Source: Parietichytrium sp. I65-24A
Taxonomy: Eukaryota; Sar; Bigyra; Thraustochytrida; Thraustochytriidae
Reading direction: 5' to 3'
Assembly (NCBI GenBank): GCA_012862575.1
Contig: BLSF01000006.1
Location: 682,001-746,000 of the forward strand
DNA: 64,000 nucleotides
Every line of letters starts with the position of its first letter. Position 1 is the stretch's first letter. Shown piece by piece: positions 1 to 8,139 of the stretch. A program made the translations under genes and the position numbers. The notes beneath the pieces are model-generated. The model saw only the letters and a program-made list of their open reading frames with translations, had not been told where the DNA came from and did no database searches.

Positions 1-99
1 TGGAGGAGTTATTGCAGAGTCAGTCAAGGTGGGCGTGACGTAGACTGCGACGCACGGGCTGGCGGACAAAAACCGGATGTGAAGGAGCAAATGCGCTTG

Positions 100-1122
100 C
101 TAGTATGGGATGGTGCCTGAGACCATGACGCGGTGCATTTCGCGACGCTCAGTATAGTCGGCATTGGCTGCGTGCTGCGTGTACCGGTTGTCCCACAGTA
201 GTGCTTGTCCGGGCGACCAGTTGATGTCAAGGAACGACTCCGGGTGGGACATCGGCATTGCATCGATGTGGGCCAAAAGCCCAGCCAAAAGCTCGTCATC
301 CGCACCCTCGATGCGCCGAGAAAATGCTCTATTCACAAAGAGCGATGGTCGGCCGTCGCGGTGGTCTTTGCGAATGACAGGATGTACTGCCTCAATGCCT
401 GCCCCGTCGCTGTGGATGGACTGAAGCGAGCGAATGCAAGTCTGATTCTCGAGAGGAAGGGTGTCGAACGCGGCGCGCATGTCTAAAAAGTGTGTGTTCC
501 CTCCGTGCGGAGGCAGCTCTCTAGAAACCAAGAACGCTGCGTATGGGGTCGCCTGGCGATAAGTCAGGTCCGAATGCCAGCCTTCACCAAATGCCACAAG
601 GTCACTCGGCTCTTTAACTATACGTGTCACTTCGGACGGAAGCCCACCTGTTTGGGCTGCTCTGCGCATTGTAGAACCCAGTTGGTCTGCGCCCAGACCC
701 GAAGCCGCTGCGCGTTGAACCTGCACCGGAGAGTTGAAGACTCCACGGCTGAGGTAGCTTGGTGTCCCTGAAATGGCCGGATCAACTGGTCCGATCATTT
801 TAGACAGCTGAACTTGCACCTCAGGAGAGATTGTCTCCGAGACATTGTGCATCAACAACACAAGGTGGGTTTCTAAGGCATGCCGAAGCTGAGCCATTGT
901 TTCGCCGTTGTCATGGAGCGCTTGAGAAGGATCAAACCCGTAAACCTCCGCGCCGAATGTCTTGCCCTCAAACGGGACAATTCGCAATTCTTTCGGGCCG
1001 TACTCCATGTACGTTGACGGATTACTTCCCAGCTCTTGTGGCAGGAAATAGTCCATCTCACCTCTTCTCTGCGAGATGGACCACATGACTGCAAGAAGCA
1101 GTCCCGCAGCCCAGTCCTTCAT
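100..1122 (-). CDS. TauD/TfdA-family Fe(II)/2-oxoglutarate dioxygenase
   Basis: A 340-residue protein of the TauD/TfdA superfamily, which uses Fe(II) and 2-oxoglutarate to hydroxylate small acids such as taurine or sulfonates. The iron-binding facial triad is visible: H183 and D185 in WHSDL, and a distal His (H317) in DNRYTQH. Arginines suited to binding 2-oxoglutarate follow (R327, R331). The N-terminal region (FGAEVYGFD, about residues 56-64) is the usual start of the family fold. The frame opens with an ATG whose first 20 residues are hydrophobic and then basic (LLLAVMW...QRR). That could be a targeting or anchor segment; a second ATG at residue 23 (MDYFLPQEL) would give a form without it. 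It lies downstream of and co-oriented with the NDUFAF7 gene. The fold call is firm; the substrate cannot be read from sequence. Confidence 0.9.
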   Translation of the reverse strand: MKDWAAGLLLAVMWSISQRRGEMDYFLPQELGSNPSTYMEYGPKELRIVPFEGKTFGAEVYGFDPSQALHDNGETMAQLRHALETHLVLLMHNVSETISPEVQVQLSKMIGPVDPAISGTPSYLSRGVFNSPVQVQRAAASGLGADQLGSTMRRAAQTGGLPSEVTRIVKEPSDLVAFGEGWHSDLTYRQATPYAAFLVSRELPPHGGNTHFLDMRAAFDTLPLENQTCIRSLQSIHSDGAGIEAVHPVIRKDHRDGRPSLFVNRAFSRRIEGADDELLAGLLAHIDAMPMSHPESFLDINWSPGQALLWDNRYTQHAANADYTERREMHRVMVSGTIPY

Positions 1123-1584
1123 CGTTTTGCTGCCAATCTATTGCCTTGCTGATCTGACTTGGAGTTTGGGATCTGCTCTCAACAGGCATCGACACTGTTC
1201 TTCAATCCGAGCGACCAGGGCGTAGAATCCCCGGAGAATCGTCACCAATGTCGAGAAAGCTTCTGAAACCTTGGTGAAAAAACATCGATCCGGGCTGATT
1301 TACACTATTGCCCCGATGCTGGTGGCAGGCTATGGCTCTAGCTAGATAACTTTCTATTGAAGCAACTATTAGAGCTCATTCATGGCATCCGGTAGTAGTA
1401 CGGTAGGTTTCAGTTCCGCAAAAATAGTGAGCAGCTGCCCTTTAAGTGAAGCCACGAAGTGAGAGCGTAAACAAACCCTATCGGAAGGTGGGGTGGCTGC
1501 CCTTACACAGGTTCAGACTTTTTGGAGGCAGCTGAAAAGCCAACGATGGGGGAGGGGAAGGGGAAGGTCAGGGTAGTTTTGCTT
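1123..1584. other. Intergenic region between the dioxygenase and NDUFAF7 genes
   Basis: This stretch must hold the 3' end of the NDUFAF7 transcript and the promoter of the dioxygenase gene, both on the minus strand. I see no gene. It contains a ~54-bp insertion-like repeat, annotated separately. Confidence 0.6.
1442..1495 (+). mobile_element. ~54-bp insertion-like repeat, copy A, flanked by 8-9-bp direct repeats
   Basis: The sequence from TTAAGTGAAGCC to GGTGGGGTG is identical, in reverse complement, to 6308-6361 (55 matching bases counting one flanking base). It is flanked by a direct repeat, GCTGCCCTT, at 1434-1442 and 1496-1504; one T is shared with the element edge, so the duplication is 8 or 9 bp. 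Copy B has a different flanking duplication, which is what independent insertions of one element would leave. The element has no terminal inverted repeats and no ORF. The family is unknown. A 9-bp duplication would fit mutator-like elements and 8 bp would fit hAT elements. Confidence 0.75.
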
Positions 1585-3342
1585 TCAAGGTTTATCTACA
1601 GTTGGGATAGTTGGATTTGCCTTTGGAGGGAAACCGACAATGTCATCGCTGACCTGCAAAGTCCCTGGGACTGGCGCAACAACAGCCATTGCTTTGTAAG
1701 ATTGGCCCATCCCGTAAACTGGAGTACCGTCGTCGTCAATTTGGTCATGGTCCACCAGACGCTTGAAAGACATGAAAATATTCTCCTGAGTATCCTCGTC
1801 AGCTGTGCCCTGTAACAAAACTGCGACTCGAGTCTCGATTCCCATGTTTCGCAGGAAGTCCCCTTGCGTAATTGGCCCGTGGACCTCAACTTTGCATGTG
1901 CCGTCCTTCTTCGCAAGCTCTTTCGCGTAATTTTCCGTCACAGTGCGGAGGAACCGAAAGTCAACATCCGCGGAGAGATCAACCAAACCAGGCTCGGAGA
2001 GCGGGCTCACAAATTTGTGGTTCTTGATGCCGCGCAATGAATTTTGGCCAGGGAAATTTTCTCCGTAGTCAATTACCAAGGCTGCCCCACCACAACGATG
2101 GAGCTCCCTTGCAATATCTTGCATCAGACCTGCCCCGGCTGCACCAACCTCAATACTTTCGCCACCTTGGAACGATTCGCCGTGAAGCTGATCATTGTTC
2201 AATAAAATTCTACAAGCGGGTGTCTGACCGCGGGATAGGACGAAACGGATGTGATGTCTTTTGTCTACGGTCTCAGGCAAGTTGTTCTTGTCGATACCTT
2301 CAGTCTCTGGAACGACATCTAGATCCACGAGGCGCTCAACCCATTTCTTGGACCGCTCGGAAAACTCGAATTGGTGAATCGGAAGCGCATCAAAGAGTTC
2401 CTGAGCCACAACTAACACGGGCGTTTTAGACTCTTTCACAGATTCGCAAGATTCCTTAAAGTCACGCTTCCAGCTAACGCTAACGAATGGGTCAGTGGCG
2501 ACTGACGGGTCAAGATCCAGCGGGGCTTTCAGCTTGAGCAGCCCCAGTGCTCTGGCCTCCTCCCACTCTTTGTCCATGTGAGGCTCCGTAGTTTGTTCAG
2601 GCACATCGTAATTCACAGGTTTGCCATCTTCCGTGACACACTTCAGGCTTTCTTGCTGGACTCTGCGAAGTGCAGGGCTCGTTTCAATCATGTGCACCCC
2701 GCCTCCGCGAGAGAGCGCTTTGCAAAACTCGGGGAACGAAGAGGCGGCTCGCAATAAATCGGACATCAAAGAACCCTTCCCCGGACCGAGCTCAACTACG
2801 CGCACCGATTCTGGCTCGCCAAGAGCCATCCAATTGGCCACGCACCACACCCCTATAAGCTCCCCGAACACTTGACTGATCTCCGGAGACGTAGTAAAGT
2901 CTCCAGATGAACCAAACACCTCCCTGCACATATAGTACCCATGAATAGGATGCCCTAGTGCGACTGTCATGAACTCGGAAACAGAAATTGGCCCGCGCAC
3001 CGAAATGCGCATGGCCAGCTCGTTTAAAATTGGGGTCCATGGCGACTTGACGACCGGGACGCTTGCGTCTGGCCCATCCACTGGCTCTGTATCATAAACG
3101 GGAATATTCACCAGCCCGCTCCTGTCTATACTTATTTCTGTCAACTTCTTGATCGAGTCCACATCGTCTGCCATTGGCACTGTCCTCAGCTTGATGTTGT
3201 TCTCCGTTCGAAAAATGCGCGTCTTCTGTCCACCGGCTTCATCCTGGGGTCCCGAACCGGACTTGCTGGATAGCAACCTCCACTGCTGCCGTCTCCAGAG
3301 CCCTGCACTCTGCCTCACACTGCTTGGACGCAACCCCCACAT
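1585..3342 (-). CDS. NDUFAF7: NDUFAF7/MidA-like mitochondrial arginine methyltransferase (complex I assembly)
   Basis: A 585-residue protein of the MidA/NDUFAF7 family of SAM-dependent methyltransferases. In animals and fungi this enzyme dimethylates an arginine of complex I subunit NDUFS2 early in assembly. Family motifs: the GPISVSEFM entry and GHPIHGYYM (about residues 117-137), GDFTTSPEISQVFGE (about 148-161), and the SAM-binding ELGPGKGSLM (about 184-193). VAQELFDALPIHQFE follows further on, as in this family. The N-terminus is rich in Arg, Ser and Gln and nearly free of acidic residues for the first 30 positions, as expected of a mitochondrial presequence, which supports the outermost ATG at 3342. 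No introns are needed. Acidic stretches near residues 90 and 370 look like lineage-specific insertions. Confidence 0.92.
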   Translation of the reverse strand: MWGLRPSSVRQSAGLWRRQQWRLLSSKSGSGPQDEAGGQKTRIFRTENNIKLRTVPMADDVDSIKKLTEISIDRSGLVNIPVYDTEPVDGPDASVPVVKSPWTPILNELAMRISVRGPISVSEFMTVALGHPIHGYYMCREVFGSSGDFTTSPEISQVFGELIGVWCVANWMALGEPESVRVVELGPGKGSLMSDLLRAASSFPEFCKALSRGGGVHMIETSPALRRVQQESLKCVTEDGKPVNYDVPEQTTEPHMDKEWEEARALGLLKLKAPLDLDPSVATDPFVSVSWKRDFKESCESVKESKTPVLVVAQELFDALPIHQFEFSERSKKWVERLVDLDVVPETEGIDKNNLPETVDKRHHIRFVLSRGQTPACRILLNNDQLHGESFQGGESIEVGAAGAGLMQDIARELHRCGGAALVIDYGENFPGQNSLRGIKNHKFVSPLSEPGLVDLSADVDFRFLRTVTENYAKELAKKDGTCKVEVHGPITQGDFLRNMGIETRVAVLLQGTADEDTQENIFMSFKRLVDHDQIDDDGTPVYGMGQSYKAMAVVAPVPGTLQVSDDIVGFPPKANPTIPTVDKP

Positions 3343-4035
3343 CCTCGGCAGCTCGTTTCACTCTTTCCCTCCCAGCCACTTGAGCCCTTCGCCCACCATA
3401 CGACACGCAAGTCGATTTGCGACTTGGGAAACGCCAGACGTCTCCGATCTGAACTTCCGATCGTAAGCTCCGAGTTCTCCAAGCCACGCTGAGGCCAACA
3501 CGCACCTAAAGACCAAGCCACCCAATTCGCTATATTCGCTCCATCATCATCCACGCCTACGATCGGCCAGCCTCACGTGACATAGACGCCCTCGTTCCAC
3601 CAACCCAGTAGAATCTAATCTAATCTATCTTGAGTCTATCTATGTCTATCTTGGTGATCTTGATGCATAGAATGAATGCAATGAATAGAGATGAGAGATG
3701 AATAGAGAATGAATAGCTATGAATGGGAATGAATGGGATTGAATTGATTGAATGGGAGATCATACACGGGCTGCGATCTTCGTCACGCAGACGGACCGGT
3801 GACGTGGGGCTTGACATGGACGAGTGTTTGGTTATGCATGGTTATGCTGGTTATTCTGGTTATGCTCGAAGGTGACGTTTCTAATTAGAACAAGAAATAA
3901 GAAATGGAGAGCGGAGAGTGCGGAGGACGAGGGAACGAGGGAACGAGAGGTGGTGGTGCGTGAGTGGGAGCTGCACTGAGGAGAGCGTGGGCCCAAAGAG
4001 CGAAAGGAGAGAAGAGAGGAAAGAAAAGTAGAAAC
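3343..4035. promoter_or_regulatory. Divergent intergenic region between NDUFAF7 and Sm-D3
   Basis: This 0.7-kb region separates two divergent genes, so both promoters must lie here. It contains a TCTATC/TCTAATC-rich stretch (about 3610-3655) followed by imperfect GAATGAAT repeats (about 3667-3762). A GA-rich 5' leader precedes the Sm-D3 ATG. No TATA box is clear enough to call. Confidence 0.5.
3667..3762 (+). repeat. Imperfect GAATGAAT-type simple repeat
   Basis: Repeated GAATGAAT, GAATAGAGATGA and GAATGGGAATGAATGGG units make a purine-rich, degenerate short tandem repeat in the NDUFAF7/Sm-D3 intergenic region. Confidence 0.7.
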
Positions 4036-4380
4036 ATGACAGAAAAGCTGAGTGTGCCGATAAAGCTGCTGTTCGAAGGCATCAACCACACTGTGACGGT
4101 GGAGATGAAGAACGGTGAGTCGTATCGCGGCGAGCTTCTTGACGCGGAGGAGTGCATGAACTTGCATATGAGCGGGGTGCTGCACACTGCGAGGAACGGG
4201 CAGAAGAAGACTCTAGAGCAGATTTTCATCCGTGGCGCGAATGTGCGTCTGATTATTTTTCCCAGTGCGCTCAAAGAAGCCACAATCTTTAGGAAGGTTG
4301 CAAACATGAAAAAGAAGGAGGACCGCAAACAGGGGGCGCGGAGAGGTCGTGGGAGGGGCGGTCGCGGCGGTCGCCCGTGA
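4036..4380 (+). CDS. SMD3: Small nuclear ribonucleoprotein Sm-D3
   Basis: A 114-residue Sm protein that forms part of the heptameric ring on U1, U2, U4 and U5 snRNAs. The Sm1 motif runs from KLLFEGINHTVTVEM through NGESYRGELLDAEECMNLHM. The Sm2 motif is IFIRGANVRLIIFP. The tail is a short Arg-Gly series (GRGRGGRGGRP), as in other D3 proteins, where it is the target of arginine methylation. The open frame runs further upstream, but that part begins with GTG and translates a purine-rich leader, so the ATG next to TEKLSVPIK is the start. Its presence fits a spliceosomal genome even though introns here are rare. Confidence 0.97.
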   Translation: MTEKLSVPIKLLFEGINHTVTVEMKNGESYRGELLDAEECMNLHMSGVLHTARNGQKKTLEQIFIRGANVRLIIFPSALKEATIFRKVANMKKKEDRKQGARRGRGRGGRGGRP

Positions 4381-4706
4381 ATCAGGCCCTGTCTGTTAAG
4401 TGAAAATGCGCGCTTCGGAGCGGGCTCTGATAAACACCTCTGTAAACTGTTTCTGCATTTCTAACCACATGAAAGAAGGGTATTGCGTATTTTCTGCGCT
4501 CCTCCCACCATTCATCTGCCACCCTGATGGCATCGCCATCAGCTGCAGGATTGAGCCACGCGGGGTCTACGTCCGGTTCTCCTTGAACCAGAACTCTCTC
4601 TGCCTCCAACCGTCCACACAATACCAGAAATTGTAATAGATAGAACCAAAAGCACCAACAAAAAATCAGTTCAACATTTCAAGGACAGCGTTGCATTTGT
4701 GGAGAT

Positions 4707-4781
4707 TTGTTAAAGCTCTTGCATACTTTCAAGCTGGATACTCGAGTTGTCAAAGCTCTTGCATACTTTCAAGCTGGATAC
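4707..4781 (+). repeat. Two-copy tandem repeat, 40-bp period
   Basis: A 35-bp unit (TTGTTAAAGCTCTTGCATAC and onward to CTGGATAC) at 4707-4741 recurs at 4747-4781 with one difference (TTGTT versus TTGTC), separated by 5 bp. It is a recent local duplication with no coding context. Confidence 0.9.
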
Positions 4782-6307
4782 GCGGGAAAACCAAACCTTG
4801 TATGTTTAGTTTTCTCTTCGTGTTTTGCCTTTGCTCGCAAAAGTGTATAGGAGGCAAATTAACGCTATTCAGGCTCATGGGCCAGCAATTTTGTTCGTAT
4901 CTTTATCGTTCTGCTCTTTTCTTGTCGAAGTCGCCTTTCGGGACGCGCAACGCTTCGATTTCAGTGCAGTATTCTTGGAAACTAAAATTTTAGAGACCGC
5001 CACTGGATTCGGTTTGTCGTTCTTTCTTGTTGAATAGCACAGCTTGCCCTCAAAGAGAAGCCATTCTTGCTCGGACCACCCCGGTCAAACAAAGCAACAC
5101 TTGGATATCCAGAGGCATGCACTTTGGCGCAGCCACACGAAGATAGGAAGGGCTAGTATGAGAAAGCTCTCTATCGCCGTCGCTTGCGTCTGTGGCAGCG
5201 AATTTAGCTCCCACGGGAGGCCATAAATAGAGATCTTCCTCGTCTCCGTGGATGCATTGGCCTCGAGAGCATCACGGCGGTGGTGGTCTTCCTTGGCTCT
5301 TGCAATACTTTGATTGCTTACGCACGCCTTACGCGGACGGTCGCCATGATGCATCTCCCAATGACTCACGAAATTGAAAGCCAAGAAGAGACCCTCTTTG
5401 GGCATTACCAGGAGAACCATCAGTTTGCATCCTTCGTCCACTCTGTCAAGTGGCTTTGTCCTACCGAGGTGCGATCTTGAATCGTTCTTCTTCCAAGATC
5501 GCTGAAACAGAGGAAATGGCGGGTTGGAGCAAACATAACTTGGCAAACTTTGCATGGGTCGCACGCATTTGGCCTTCCACTCGTTCAAACTACTTCCACC
5601 TTAACAATAGGGCCCAGGTCATCTCGGGTTAATTCCACAAACCATAGCCATTCGTCATACTGTCCTTGATTTTTCTCGATCATTTGTCGGTCTTTCACCA
5701 TTGCGTCTTTGAAAGCGAGACCTTAGATGGCGCCGAAACTGCGCTGTTTCTGAATTTCAGGCAATTCTGAATTCATAGGTTGGCACTAGTACTTGCTAAC
5801 CCTTTCGGCGCGGAGTCATGTGGGGACTAAGTGGTGCTTCTAAGAATAAGAAAATGTTGAACAAGGAGCCACAGGAGTCACTCTTCGTTCGCAGTCTTAA
5901 AGTCCGACAGCCCTGTCTTGATGCAGCGGCAATTAGTAATCGTGATGTGGCAGAGGGCCACCAGCCTCTGATTGTCGGGAACAAATTTTCATTTTCGTCA
6001 GAACAGAGTTATTCAGAACCTGGAACGTCCTGGAACACCCTGAATTCAGATCTTGAGAGTAGCAGATGAGACGCAGCCTTGCTGTTGTGTCACTTTTCCC
6101 AATCACCGTACCGGTAAGGCAAGCTAATAGTTTCAGTATTTTTCATTCACAAGCGTCAATCTATTAGCTAGCTAGCTAGTAGAAACGCTTACAATGTCGC
6201 AGGATGCACAGAACGAAAGGAAAGCAGAAAGCAGCTCTTACTTGCACAAGTTGTTTACCCGCTTCTCGCTTCTGTTCAATCAAACTTTACCTAAACTTAC
6301 TGTTAAT

Positions 6308-6361
6308 CACCCCACCTTCCGATAGGGTTTGTTTACGCTCTCACTTCGTGGCTTCACTTAA
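6308..6361 (-). mobile_element. ~54-bp insertion-like repeat, copy B, flanked by a 9-bp direct repeat
   Basis: This is the exact reverse complement of copy A at 1442-1495. It is flanked by ACTGTTAAT at 6299-6307 and again at 6362-6370. The perfect 9-bp duplication differs in sequence from that of copy A, which argues for transposition-like insertion rather than segmental duplication. There is no ORF and no internal inverted repeat. Confidence 0.78.
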
Positions 6362-8139
6362 ACTGTTAATCTAATTTTGCTTTTCGAAGATGTTCACTTT
6401 CAACCATTTCTGAATTCCGAAAACGTTGAAGTTGATCCTCCGAACACTGGCGAAGAGATGCCTCACTACAAGATCCGTCTCTCGGCGTCACGCGAACAGG
6501 TATAGTCTGCTGGTATAGTACTGGGTATCGACGACTGACGACAGGGACCGGCAATTAGCCAACGTGAAGTGAAGATGAAAAGTGACAACAAGGCACAGCA
6601 GCAACCTCTCATTGTCTCTTATGGACTAAACAAAACCTCCATGCTTCGTATGTGCTAAGTCTTGTCAGTATACTTTATGAGCATGCAGCGTTGTATATGA
6701 TCAAAAAAGCAGATCAGGTCGAATCGACTGGAGGGAAAGTCTGAGAGTGACTCCCTCTGAACTGCCAGAGAAAGAAGATTTGATTCAAAGTCAACCCGGA
6801 TTCGGACTTCTGCAATATTATTGTGGAAGGGCTTTTTCGTCACAAAAGTTCGCCGAGTGGAGCTGAATAGTCAAAATCCATTTCTTTCCCCTTGGCCGCC
6901 TTCAAAGCTCTCAACAAACAACAAGCGAGAGGAGTCCTGGTGCTGCGGAGCACAGCACCACACTTTACTATCCTTCCGTTTTAAAAAGGAAAATTGCAAA
7001 CCCTGATCTCGTCACGTGAAACTAAGAGATCCAACCTTTTCACTAAGGCGTGCATATCCGTGCATAATCAGCGAACTGACTCTATCACGATTTGAGCTCC
7101 ACGACGACATGCGCTGGCACGCGCCCAGGACACTAGCCATCCACGATCTCCATAATCCAAAACTAGCTTGAAGATCTAGAAGCGATAGGCTTTCCAGCCG
7201 TCTTCCGTCTTCTCAATTTCGAACCTGAAACGTTCTTGTCCGAGGCGGCTTTCCATTTTCACTCCTCTCTTATCCTCTCTTAGATGGCGGTCTTTCCGTT
7301 CCGTTCAGCAAAACTGGTATTAGTACTCAGTACTGTACAGTACTTTGTCACTGGAAGAGGCTGTCCCAAAAGTACTGCGCGGAAGACTAATCATGAGGGC
7401 TGTCTCTGCCACTGGCGAAAGTGGCGAAAGAGGCGAAAGGAAAGTTTATTGACCCATCAAAGTGCCTTCTCTTGGGGAGCCATAAGTTCATGGGACACAG
7501 CTCGCGACTCCAACTTTTATGGTCACTACCAGTATCGGTAACGGAGCAGTATCGGTGCTGGTGAAGAGAGAGTTGTCACTTTTCAGATTCAGAACACGAA
7601 TGATTTTGTGCTGCCTTGGGGTACTAGTAGTACTCACAGTCAGTTCTAGCATACCTTTTAGGAGTGCAAGAATAGAGGCTCTGAGGATCTCTGAGGGATT
7701 CAGTCGTCGAAAGTCTGCTTTGATCGCACATTCCTTTGGGTGACATCTGCCCAGTGAGAAAACGTAAAAAAGGGCTAATGCGCCGCCCGGTAATCATGAT
7801 TCATCACAGTCGGGCTGAAATCCTGTTATGCAAGCGACAGTGAGAGACGATAATACTGACCATAATGGGGTGCTATTATCCAGTGTAAGGCAGTGGCAGT
7901 GGGAGTTGTGTTCATTAATTAACAGAATGGCTCGGGAAGGTCTCGGAATATAGTTCTGGGTTCTTGCTTGTGGGAGACTGGGACTTGTCAACAATGTCCA
8001 AAGCAACTTGCGTGAAAAGGTATTGGCAGAGCACGAATAAAAAGGCAGACCACGAATAAAAAGGAAAGCAGTCAAACCCCAAACGCAGAGCTGCTGGACA
8101 AAAGCTGAGCGACTGGATTAGATCGTGGAAGCCGTCAAA

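Larger units (their letters stand above)
4381..8139. other. Gene-poor 3.8-kb intergenic region
   Basis: I find no convincing protein-coding gene. Frames on both strands are short and lack recognisable motifs. The one with protein-like composition is a 79-codon minus-strand frame at 4382-4621 that opens with TTG and meets the Sm-D3 stop codon end to end. The region holds a 40-bp tandem duplication (4707-4781), a 54-bp insertion-like repeat (6308-6361) and a CTAG-rich palindromic stretch near 6165-6180. Its 3' end must contain the promoter of the first VWA gene. Confidence 0.5.

Noticed and set aside
1470-1482. Telomere-like AAACCCTA inside the 54-bp element
   Set aside because: A single 8-base match without tandem repetition does not support a telomeric origin.
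5085-5588. 167-codon minus-strand frame
   Set aside because: It opens with TTG, has no recognisable motif, and its composition is that of random AT-rich sequence.
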